DNA from: Glomus cerebriforme | Lineage: Eukaryota; Glomeromycota; Glomeromycetes; Glomerales; Glomeraceae | Direction: 5' to 3' | DNA: 48,172 nucleotides | NCBI GenBank assembly: GCA_003550305.1 | Contig: QKYT01000156.1 | Span: forward strand, 35,916 to 84,087 | Shown: in pieces, positions 35,231-45,549 of the stretch | How the letters are laid out: each line of letters begins with the position of its first letter | Numbering within the stretch: position 1 is the stretch's first letter | Position numbers and translations under genes: made by a program | The notes under the pieces: generated by a model | Told to the model about the DNA's origin: nothing | The model's input: only the letters and a program-made list of their open reading frames with translations | Databases searched by the model: none

Positions 35231-37400
35231 ATAAAGTGAACATAAGACATATGATCTATAAAATTAATTGAAAAAATTCAAAACTAACATAATTCTTCAG
35301 GCTTCTGAATATTATAAAATAGGTATCTTGATACAGAATTAATATAATTTGTTGCCTGAAATTAATTAAATAAATATTGACTATTGTTTGCTTTGTACTG
35401 AATAATTAATTCAATCTTAGCATATACAATACCTTTAGATTCTTCTTCATTTATTTTTACAATATCGCCAATTTGAAGTTTTAATTATACAGGTTTTTAG
35501 TTACTTTTGAGAACAATGTATACAATAGAATTATAAAATAATAAACTATTGTTCAATATTGCAATTTTTGAATTTAAATAATCAGTATATGCTCTATAAA
35601 AGTCTCAAAAGTATGGATGATTTTTATTTAACTTCTTCAATAGATTTTTACTCCTAACTTTTTTGGCATTTCATTGATTATTAAGCAAAATATCAATAAA
35701 GTTTTCAATGTGGTATACCGTAAATATAGTATCTATGAAAAATAATTAAGAATTAGTAAATAAATGATTTCGCTATTAATAACTAAATATATTTACCATC
35801 ACTTTTACCTTTATTATTCTGAATATTTGTAAATGTAGTATTAAGGCTTTCTGTAACATACCAGCCTGATAGTATTATATAAAACTTTAGATCTATAGTA
35901 AGATTGTTTAACGCATTAGTTCCTGTGTTAAAGCAAGAGTCTGTTCAACCATCGATGAGATACTATAGCACCTATACTGTATTATATTATCAGGTAAAAT
36001 CAAGTTTAACCACTTTACAGTTTATATGTAAAATCATTCTCTTAAATATATGATGAACCATTTTTTAATACTGACTGCAGTATTCACAAGTGTTGCAAAA
36101 TTACAAGCATATTGTAAAAGATATACGTTTACGTGCAAATTGTGCAAGTTCATGAAATTATTTGGAAATAGCTAATAATAAATAATAAGGTCTATAAAAA
36201 TTATCACCTTTATTATATTAATAAGAAATATATTATTATCTTACTTGAATAAGCAACTCATGTTTCTCTTTGAGCAATTTTTGCAATTTTTAATAAATGT
36301 TTTTGTTATAATAATCAAAAATGTGAGTTTTAGTGTCTTAGCTTCAATGGCCCAATAAGTACATAACTAGTAGTTCAGTGATATTCTAACATTCCTATCA
36401 AACTTCATTACAAAATTTTGTCTTGTTCTAAAATTTTCAAGCCAATTATTTAAAGCCTTTATCTTTATATAATTAGATTTTAAAAAATGTTAAAGTATAA
36501 ATAGTATTAGCATTGCAAGCCTCAGCATATTAGAGAATATGAAATATTGATAATATCATAATGAATTAGCCATTCTACTCCAATAGACAGGTTTTTCAAT
36601 ACTTTTCCAATATACCAAAAATTTGTTCTCATCCACTAAATGTTTCTTCTAAAAAAATATGTGTTTTTTCAGATATAGAATGATATGTTTCTTGTGAAGT
36701 TTGGAGGTATTAATTTCACCTAAACACATTAAAAAAGTCTAGTTTTATTATATCATATTTGATAACTAGCTGTTCTTTATTCATTTTTGAATGTTGATTT
36801 TCAATTTCTATAAGGCATTCTTCTATTTGTTGGTTAAATGTACATTCTTTACATGATTGTAATTCAAGCTAGTAAGCTGATTAATCGAAATATTTTATAT
36901 TTGACAATCATGTATTGCTTTATGCCATTTTATACCTGCCAGGTTATTTACCTGAGGGAAATCAGCTGTAACATATTTGAGTTCACCAATTACCCAGATA
37001 TCATCACTTATTATTTTTATAATTAAGCTATTTTTTAGTCATTTTATATCTTGGAAAATAGGTTTAATAAAATCTTTAAAATTTGTTTCAAATGAAACAA
37101 ACCCAATTAAAAAATGATTTTTGAGTACCTTTCAAAAAGATTGTGGCATATTTCTAAGTTGCAAATACATATCCCTTAATGAATAATAGATGTTTCTATA
37201 TATATCAAAATTATTAATATAAATGTCGAGAAAAATTTTTATGACAGGCAGATGTAATGGTAGAAATATGAGTGTAATATATTCACAAGATAATTGATAT
37301 CTCATTATTATATTATGATATTTTCATCTGCCATTGAAGTGGTATATGATTTTTTGAATATAAAAATTGTATTCTTCAGATTCTGATATATTGTGTAATC
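35230..37400 (-). pseudogene. Decayed transposase, Plavaka/CACTA (Tnp2-like) type
   Basis: On the minus strand a broken but readable protein runs from about 37400 down to about 35230. Key blocks are LPLHLPVIKIFLDIYINNF, YRNIYYSLRDMYLQLRNMP, NHFLIGFVSFETNFKDFI, WVIGELKYVTADFPQ, VNNLAGIKWHKAIHDC and, near the end, LKLQIGDIVKINEEESKGI and YAKIELIIQYK. The pattern L-P-L-x-L-P ... F-V-x-F ... V-T-A-D-x-P-Q-G-N-x-L-A-G resembles the CACTA-related Plavaka transposases abundant in mushrooms and mycorrhizal fungi; this is recognition by memory of the family, not a search. Many in-frame stops fall at expected Trp or Gln codons. No terminal repeats were identified. Confidence 0.6.
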
Positions 37401-37697
37401 AAATAACTATAAATCATTTTATATTTGCTGGATTAATAAACTTTGCATTATTTTCAACTAGTCACAACTCATTACTATTATTATGAGAATGCTGATTGTT
37501 AAAGGAGCGACAGTTAGAAAGATTTTCATGTGAAAGAAGTTAATTGATCTTTAGCTTAAGCATATTATTATCTATTTCATCAGCTATTACACTATGTACT
37601 TAACACATAAATGTTGATAATTGTTTGTGATATATTAAAAAATCATCTACTTTATATACTAGATAAAAAAGCTTAACTATTTAATTGTTTTTAAATA

Positions 37698-39027
37698 CAC
37701 TGGTCTACCATAAATTACCAGATTTTTGTCACGTGAATCAGATCATGAGTTACACAATTAGCGATTTCTTCCTATCACACATATAAATAAGAGAGATAAC
37801 AAAAATATTTTCTTTTATTTTTCTTCTAGTTTTAAATGCATAGAAATAAACTATTAACAACTTAACGTAAGTGAATTATTGGTACTTTTTTGAGTGGCAC
37901 TAGACAAAAAATTATTTCCACTCAGCTTGGTATTTTAACTAGTATAGTAAGTGATACTATCAAACAATACAAAGAAACAGGTTCTGCAGCACCCAAAAAA
38001 CATCCTGGACATCCAAAAATTCTTACTCAACATGATACATGAGTTTTGCAACATATCATTTATACTGACCAGTTTTCTTCTCTTAGTGATATAACAGAGA
38101 AGGTAAACTCCAGCCTTAATACAAATTTGGATAATAATACAGTTAAAAGATATCTTTATAAGGTGAGCCTTAGTAGTTATTCTACATATAAAAAACCTCT
38201 TTTAACTGAAAAATAATGAAAGGATCAATTGAGATGGTCTAGAAAAAAATGAAACTGAAAAGATAAATGGAAACAGGTAGTATGATCAGATGAGTCAAGA
38301 TTTGCTCTTTTTGAATCAGATAGCTGAGTAAGAGTTTGGAGAAGTCCTGGAGAAGCTTACAATAAAGATTGCATTCAGTCTACAGTTAAGTTTGATGGAG
38401 TTTGGTGATGTTTTGGAATTGTTTTGGTTGACATGGGGTTGGACCATTGATTGTGGTAGAAGGAAACATGAATTCTGATAATTATATCAACATTTTGGCT
38501 AACCACTTTATACCATGGGTTGAAAATTATCCCAATTCTATTTTCTAGCAAGACGAAGCTCCATGTCATATATCAAATTATAGTATTTGATGAATGAGAA
38601 CGCATAATATTCCAATATTAGATTGGATGACGCAAAGCCCAGATTTAAACCCAATCGAAAACTTGTGGAATCATTTGGATTATCAGGTTCAAAAAAGAAA
38701 ACCTTTGCCTAAAATTAAACAGGAATTAATTAATATAGTATAAGAGGAATGGAGAAAAATTAGCATTGAAACATTACACAACTTAATTTTAAGTTTACCT
38801 AATCATATTAAAGCAGTAATTAAGGCTAAAGGTAGACATACTAAATATTAATTATATTTGTTTAAATTTTTTATATAATAAACTTAATATATCATATTTT
38901 AATTTTTTAAAAAAAAAATTCAATTTATTAAGTACAAAAAAATTTTTTATATATGCATAAAATTCTGAATTTTATATATAAATTTTATAAATAGTAAAAA
39001 AATCTGGTAATTTATGGTAAGCCAGTA
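37698..39027. mobile_element. Tc1/mariner-type DNA transposon, complete but inactive
   Basis: Terminal inverted repeats: the left end CACTGGTCTACCATAAATTA continues with CCAGATTTTT; the right end, reverse-complemented, reads TACTGGCTTACCATAAATTA and then CCAGATTTTT. The target dinucleotide TA is present on both sides (37696-37697 and 39028-39029), and the total of 1330 bp is the classic Tc1 size. Inside is a decayed DD34E transposase on the plus strand. Confidence 0.92.
37890..38851 (+). pseudogene. Decayed Tc1-type transposase (DD34E)
   Basis: The plus-strand frame starts with GTRQKIISTQLGILTSIV and a helix-turn-helix region. It continues to WSDESRFALF with the first Asp at 38287-38289, VRVWRSPGEAY, QDEAPCHIS with the second Asp at 38552-38554, and SPDLNPIENLWNHL with Glu at 38657-38659. 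There are exactly 34 codons between the second Asp and the Glu, the Tc1 DD34E hallmark. It is dead: at least ten in-frame stops, most TGA or TAG where the family has Trp, and a frameshift near 38430. The end is RHTKY then TAA at 38849-38851. Confidence 0.9.
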
Positions 39028-39039
39028 TATAAACTCTGC

Positions 39040-39340
39040 AAAGAAATTATTAACCTTTATTGTCATTTCTTACTTCATATTTTTCAAACATTGGTAAATT
39101 CTGCCAGAGTTCACCATACCAAAACTCTTGCTTTTTATCTGTAACTATTCTGAATCCAAAGTACATCTTTAATATGAGTTTTGGATTATTTAAAATTCAT
39201 TTCAAATGTGTTAATAGAGAAATGATAAATGCCTTTTTAGTAGATTCATATGTGAATGGTACTCGTTATATACAAATAGGCACATCATATTTGTGTACTT
39301 TAGCTAAACTCTTCATTTATAAATCTGACTAATATTTGCA
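39040..39340 (-). pseudogene. Degenerate coding relic next to the Tc1 element
   Basis: Read on the minus strand there is a semi-open frame with HKYDVPICIYNEYHSHMNLL, then TLDSEWLQIKSKSFGMV and YQCLKNMK, broken by a few stops. This is not a known domain to me. It may be part of another decayed element that the Tc1 copy inserted beside. The plus-strand open frame over the same DNA is judged a shadow. Confidence 0.3.
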
Positions 39341-39639
39341 GAAACATATTTCTTTTAAAACTCATGATATGTAAAAATCTTGGTAAGATCTTTATATGCA
39401 AAGATTGCTATAAAATAATTATAAATTAATTAATATGTTAGAAATTTTTGTTTTTAATTTAATAAATTTACATAACTTTATTTAAGATAGTTAGTAATAC
39501 TCACAAATCATGTATTTAGTAATCCAGACAAAAAGCATTATAAATGTAAAATTTGGGAAGTACAGACTGTATTCATCATCAAAGCTTCTAAAGTTAGAAG
39601 ATTCTTCTTCCAAAATTTCTTTTGTATTATTAAATAACA

Positions 39640-39925
39640 GTTTTAAACTAATTTAGAAATTTATTTCAAATTTTAAAACTTTCTAAACTAAAAAATAAAG
39701 GTTAATTTTTATTTTTAAATTAATTTTAGGGGGTTTAAATTAGTTTTAAACCAGATTTAAACTTTCAAATTAGGTTTAAATTAGTTTTGAACTAACTTTC
39801 TATTAGTTTTAAAGTTTTAATTAGTTTAGAATTAGTTTAGAAGTTCGAATCTAGTTTAGAAAATAGAGTTTAGTTTAGAAGTTTAGAATTAGTTTAGAAA
39901 ATGAATTTTAGTTTAGAAAGGCAGC
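39640..39925. repeat. Minisatellite of TTAGTTTAGAA-like units
   Basis: Short words such as AGTTTAGAA, TTAGTTTAAA and AATTAGTTTAGAA recur about every 10-25 bases across this block. Units are imperfect and their phase drifts. Confidence 0.6.
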
Positions 39926-39929
39926 TTTA

Positions 39930-40195
39930 GTTATCATTATTATTATCATCATTATCATAATCTACTTGTAAAATTTGAGGTAGTAGCCTGTGCAAAAGTT
40001 GATCTTTATTGTCATCATCATTGTTATCATCATTATCATCATTTACTTGTAAAATTTAAGGTAATAGCCTGTACAGAAATTAGTTTTCATTATTATCATT
40101 ATTATTATCATTATCATCATCTACTTGTAAAATTTGAGATAACGGACTGTGCAGAAGTTGGTATTTATCATCATCGTCATTATTATCTTAGTAGT
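39930..40195 (-). pseudogene. Relic of a tandem-repeat protein (three units of about 28 codons)
   Basis: On the minus strand three tandem units of about 85-90 bases each translate as QLLH(R/S)(L/P)LPQILQV followed by an Asp/Asn run (DDDNDNNNDNN). Two positions in the middle unit are stops where the other units have Gln or Trp. The unit is built from a short amphipathic helix plus a GAT/AAT microsatellite. Neither a start nor flanking domains were found. Confidence 0.5.
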
Positions 40196-41340
40196 TTTCA
40201 TAATAAATTTGCTGATCAAGATTATTGAAATAATTAACAAAAATTATAATATTAACGCTCAATCTGCAGCATTTTTGATAGTATTTTTTGGAAATACTAA
40301 CTTCATTTTCAAAAGTATTCTGAAATATAAGATTTCTCATTTTTGTTATATTGTAATTTGTTAATAGCTCTACCACATAGCTTTGATATCGACACATATG
40401 AACAGGTGATTTTTGAACGTCTCAAACATTTCATTTTATTTTTATCTTGACAATTTACTTATATTTATTATATTTTTATTAAAAATCAATTACAATTTGG
40501 ATGATTAAAATAGAAATATGAAATAAAAATAAAAAGAAGAAAAATTTGTGATCCTTTAAATAAACTTTAAATTTTATTATTAGAATAACCAAACTAATTA
40601 TAGAATAAAGTAAAACTCTAAATTAATTACATAATACAATTGTATCTAAAATTAAACTTAATACAAAGCCTAAGACTAAACTATAAAATACAATTGAGTT
40701 CAAAATTAAACTTAAATAAAAAATCTAAATTAAACTATAAAATAAAATTCTTTTATTTATAGATATATCATATTTTTTGACTTGATGAATTTTATTTAAA
40801 CTTTGTGATTTTATCATTATATTTTATAGAATTAATATTTATTTTTTTATTTGCTTATATAATTATTGCATTATATAAACAAATGGCAGAACTTTGCATA
40901 AATTATTTATTTTACCAAGTATGCTGATATCAAAAATTTTTAATTAAATTTTTTTGTAAAATTGAAATAATAATATAATATAATCTTTAAACATATTGTA
41001 ATTATATGATTATTTTAATTGCATTATTATTATATAATTGTATTTAATTGATCATTATTCATCTAAAAAAATCTTATACTACTCAGTTTCCTTAAAACAA
41101 TTTTTATGCAAATAGTATCTAATAATATAATAGTTACAGTAACTTTATGAATTATTTAATTTTTAAAAAATGAAATAAAATAATATTAATTATTTGTCTT
41201 ATATGATTCAATTTTTCAATTATTCAATTAACATTAAAAAATTATGCTTTGAAAAAAAAATTTGGTAAACAAAAAAAACAAAATTTTTAAAATAATACTA
41301 ATTTGTTTGTATTTCAAATTGCTTTAATATAATTTTTTTA
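40196..41340. other. AT-rich non-genic DNA
   Basis: About 1.1 kb of A/T-rich sequence. A block at 40600-40750 has repeated AAACTTAATA/AAATTAAACT words. The short open frames are on opposite strands over the same bases and have no motif. Confidence 0.5.
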
Positions 41341-42795
41341 TAGGTTTAAAAATACCTAAAGACTTACTAGATAATACAAAAAGACCTGTTAAATATAGAT
41401 GAAAAAAGAAAAAACTCAAGTAAATAAAAAATAGTGAAAAATTGATAATTTTGATAATCCAAAAATAACTGCTGCAAAAAAATAAAATGATTAACAAGTA
41501 AATATTAATAATAGTAAAGATACTACTATTTTGACAGAAACATCTAGTTCAATGGCTATACCATTTTCTACACTATCTTCTATTACTCCTATTACAAATC
41601 AAAATAATCAACAATCAGATACTAATAGTAACACAGTTATATCATTATAATCAAATAAAAATCAGATCAAGGAACATGTTAATAGTATTGCTAAAGATGG
41701 TATTACTAACAAAGCTAGTGAAGAAAATGATTCTATAAATCTATATTATGACAAGAATCAGGAAGAATTTGGTATTTATTTTCTCTATCTTATGATTATT
41801 AATAAATTACATGAATTGATTACATTAATCATATATTTAATAGAAGAATAACCAATATATCTAAGGCATTTTATAATATGATTAATAAATTTAAAGTTGC
41901 AGTATAGATAGCATAACATTTAAGAATTCTAAACTTGACCATTAAAATACAAAATGTAAAATCAACACTTATTAATAAAGAAGGATCTTAAGTACAAGAA
42001 GTACAAGCCTTTATTTCATATTCTAATATAATACCGCTGGAAATTGATCAGGTAATTTAGGGTACAAAAGTGATATTACACTAAAACCATTATTTACTAA
42101 TATAATTTAAAAATTTAGTACAAGAAATTTCAATTACAGGAAGAGAGTAAGGTACTCTTCATTCAAACTAGAAACAATATATAAGAATTATATGAAGAAT
42201 TAATTGTGCATGTATGTAAGATATTCAAGACTGATTCCTGAATTAGTTCATTACTCAAGAATTTAGGCGAATAGTTCAACATGTATCGTTACAGATTTTA
42301 TATTAATATTATGAAGCTTGCAAATGAGTTTAATATAACACATGAAAAGTTTGTATTATTAATATATTAAATAACTATTATTGACCTATTCTTTTAATTA
42401 ATAAATTGACTGAAATAAATTAAATAGTGCAACAAAACCATATGATGAATTAAATAAATTTATTACTGAAGAAATTTGGAGATGATCACTTAGTATCCAT
42501 CTAAAGATTACTGATCAACCAAAATTGAAAAAAATAAAGAAATTATCACAAAACTTGATGTCTTTGTTCGACATGTTATCAAAGCTATTATTATAGTACA
42601 AAAACATGAAAATGATATCCAATCTATTATCAAGAATTATGATAATTATACAATTACCTAAAAATTCTAACAAAATTAGAAGTAGTAGAATTATTATCAA
42701 TCTGAGAACTCTTGGACTATTAAGTATAACAGATATTGCAAAAATATTAATTAAGTTGATTTATATAATTATTTTTATAATATTTACAGTATAAT
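41340..42795 (+). pseudogene. Unidentified degenerate coding relic
   Basis: On the plus strand several stop-limited stretches look more protein-like than the flanks: KIPKDLLDNTKRPVKYR at about 41347; a Ser/Thr/Asn-rich stretch at about 41535-41790 (SSSMAIPFSTLSSITPI); WFNMYRYRFYINIMKLANEF with one stop at the W, near 42270; and PKLKKIKKLSQNLMSLFDM near 42520. They lie in different frames. Parts may belong to one decayed gene, but I cannot identify it. Confidence 0.3.
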
Positions 42796-42879
42796 AGCAG
42801 TTTCTAATTAATATATTTTTTTTAATACATTTTGCTTTATCAAATAATTTAAATATAATGAAATTTAAGTTTGAAATTT

Positions 42880-43330
42880 AGCATATTTTAGAAATATTAC
42901 AGAATATTTTATTAATATATTATTATATTAAAATTTGACATATAATTGAGATATTACAAAAATATTTATTTATATGTTATTGGTATTACAAAAATATTTT
43001 ATTCATATATTATTAATATTATATAATATTTGAAATTTAAAATATGATAGAGATATTATAAAAATATTTATTCATATGTTATTAGTATTATAAAAATATT
43101 TTATTCATATGTTATTGATATTACAAAATATTAGAAATTTGAAATTTGAAATATAAATAGAGATATTATAGAAATGTTTTATTCATATGTTATTGATATT
43201 ATGAAAATATTTACAAATTTACTAATTTAAATTTGAAATCTAGTATATATTAGAGAAATTACAAAAATATGTTATTTATATATTACATTTATACAAATAT
43301 GTTAAATATATGAATACTATCTATTAGTGA
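42880..43330. repeat. AT-rich minisatellite with ATTCATATGTTATT core
   Basis: Imperfect copies of an approximately 35-55 bp unit containing AAAAATATTTTATTCATATG and TTATTGATATTA recur from about 42940 to 43200, with weaker copies on both sides. No coding sense. Confidence 0.65.
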
Positions 43331-43390
43331 TATGGTTAACATATTTATAAAAATTAGAGATTTCTGTAAAGTAATTAGCAAATAGTTAGA

Positions 43391-43636
43391 TTAAGGTTGC
43401 TTGCCGAAACCTAGGGGTTTAGGCAAGATGGCGTTTTGCCGAAAAGTGAAATTCTGCTGAAACTATATTAAAGTTATATTAAAAAACTGGTGAAACTCTA
43501 AAGAAAAGCAAAATTGCCGAAACCTATTATAATTGCCAAAACTGCCAAAACTCTGCCAAAACTATAATAAATCTATAGTAAAATTTTGATGAAACTAATC
43601 GTAGAATTTTGAAGAGGTTTAGGCAGGCAACCTTAA
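43391..43636. mobile_element. MITE, 246 bp, with TIR and 6-bp target duplication
   Basis: The left end TTAAGGTTGCTTGCCGAAAC and the reverse complement of the right end, TTAAGGTTGCCTGCCTAAAC, match over 18 of 20 positions. GTTAGA flanks both sides exactly (43385-43390 and 43637-43642), as expected for a target-site duplication. The body has repeated GCCAAAACT/GCCGAAAC words and no open frame. It is non-autonomous; the family is unknown. A more diverged copy lies at about 33236-33458. Confidence 0.82.
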
Positions 43637-44137
43637 GTTAGATAGCAAAGAAAATATTAGCAGTTTAGATAATAATATTAAGTGTGAGAAAGAAACTGTC
43701 AGTATATAAGTTAAGAATTAGTAGGCTTATTAAGCAGATATGTTCTTTTATATCTTTTCTCTCTTAAAATAACCTGCTATTCTATTGTTTTTTACTTTTA
43801 TTTTTACTTAACCAGCTGGTCCTTTCTTATATATTATTTAACTTTACTTTGATATTTTTTTAGAATAAATTTATTTGTAATATTCTGTTATACATCTTAT
43901 TTGTAACAACCTTAGTAGAAAATTAAATCAGGTAATAAAATTTTTAATTGAATTTTATACATACTTATAAAATTTATATGTTCTTTATAATATATGCATT
44001 TATATATTTATTTATTATAAAATCACATGATTTTAGTGATTTTATTATATAAAAATAAAATGCACATTTATTTAAAAAAATTTAACTATATTAGATATAC
44101 TATAAATACTCTATAGACGTTAATGGCTTTCCTTTCC

Positions 44138-44490
44138 ATTCCAGACCAAGAGTTCAGAGAACTTATAAGAAAAAAAAAGAAATGTTAATAAGCATTTCTA
44201 AAAAAAATGAAAAAAAATGGTAAGTTTCACAAAAAAACTTACCATTTTCCCTTGCTATTCCGGACTGAAGAGCTTGGAGAACCTACAAGAAAAAAAATGT
44301 TAATAAGCATTTCTAAAAAAAATAAAAAAAATAGTTTCACAAAGAAACTTACCATTTTTCTTTTTCATTCTGAACCAAAGAGCTCGGAGAACTTATGAGA
44401 AAAAAAAGAAATGTTAATAAGTGTTTCTAAAAAAAATAAAAAAATAATAAGTTTCACAAAGAAACTTACCATTTCTCAATTTCCAGAACT
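44138..44490. repeat. Tandem array of three ~110-119 bp units, each with two palindromes
   Basis: Units begin near 44138, 44257 and 44367, and a partial fourth begins near 44480. Each has an ATTCCGGACTGAAGAGCTYGG-like head and a GAGAAC-TTATAAG stretch. Then come a hairpin GAAATG-TTAATAAG-CATTTC and a second hairpin, GTAAGTTTC-ACAAA-GAAACTTAC in its best form (near 44450-44470). Sequence between the palindromes is poly-A-rich. No coding frame is conserved. Confidence 0.8.
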
Positions 44491-45134
44491 AAGTTTAAAC
44501 GGCAATTAAAAGTTGCTGATTTAAAGTTTAAATAATTAAAATAAACTATGGCTGTGGCTTAATTGATAAGTGCAGTATGCAGTTATTTTTTTTAAAATAA
44601 ACTGCAGCTTGTATTATATGATACACATGATACAAAAAAGTATATAATGAACCTTTTTTCATTTTTTTTAATTTTTTTTTAATTAATTTTATAAAAAGCC
44701 CTTCTCTATGGATGGGTAGAAATCATTAGTACCTACAGGAGAATAGTCATTGCTGCTTTTTCTGCCCATTCATAGTGATAAAAAGAGAACGTATCAGTAG
44801 TAAGATATTTTAAAAGAAAAAATTTTTCAAAACTAATCAGACGGTTTTGATCTGAATTATTTTTGAATTTAGCTGGAATTATATTTAATATTAGACAATA
44901 TAATAATCTGGACCTGATTTTAAAGATTTTTAATTATAATTTATATAAAAATTATTTTTTAATATATTTATTAGATAAGTAAATTTAAAATAAATAAAAT
45001 TATAATTATATAATAAGTATTTATCAGTTATAACTATTTATTATATTAAAAAAATATTAAGTGGTATTGATATATGGGTATTGTGTAATATGTGTTTAAC
45101 AACTGTTGGTATAGAAAAACGCATATGTATTATC
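44491..45134. other. AT-rich spacer with no gene seen
   Basis: Between the two tandem arrays. A TGGCTTAATTGATAAG word at about 44555 is A-box-like, and a less AT-rich patch is at 44695-44790. Neither supports a named feature. Confidence 0.4.
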
Positions 45135-45384
45135 AATTATCATTATGATAATATTCAATAAATAACTGCATCATCAATTATCATTGTAATAATATTCAAT
45201 AAATAACTATATCGTCAATTATCATTGTGATAATATTCAATAAATAACTGCATTATTAATTATCATTATGATAATATTCAATAATAAATAACTGTATCGT
45301 TAATTATCATTGTGATAATATTCAATAAATAACTGCATTATCAATTATCATTATGATAATATTCAATAAATAACTGCATCTTTA
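45135..45384. repeat. Six-copy 41-bp tandem repeat with a TATCAT-ATGATA palindrome
   Basis: Units start at 45135, 45176, 45217, 45258, 45302 and 45343 (41 bp each; the fourth has a 3-bp ATA insertion). Each contains AATTATCATTATGATAATAT, whose centre TATCATTATGATA is an inverted repeat, followed by TCAATAAATAACTGCAT. Copies alternate between ATTATGATAAT and ATTGTGATAAT variants. Confidence 0.88.
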
Positions 45385-45549
45385 ACTAACCTCATGATTA
45401 ATTTCGATTCAGATAAATATCATTATAATATCACAGATATTTATCAATATTTATCTGAATATGTTAATTATCAATATTTTTATTATGATAAATAATAATA
45501 AAGAGATATATATCGTTATATATCTCTCAAAAATATTTAATAATGTTAT

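Noticed and set aside
36838..37026. Plus-strand open frame of 62 codons
   Set aside because: Shadow of the minus-strand Plavaka-like relic.
44207..44398. Plus-strand open frame across the tandem array
   Set aside because: It simply reads through the repeat units; stops occur in other units and there is no start outside the array.
44550..44620. tRNA or SINE A-box-like word (TGGCTTAATTGATAAG)
   Set aside because: No B box (GGTTCGA type), no cloverleaf pairing and no discriminator arm could be found.
45135..45384. Possible CRISPR-like array
   Set aside because: Units are contiguous 41-bp tandem copies without unique spacers, and the DNA is eukaryotic.
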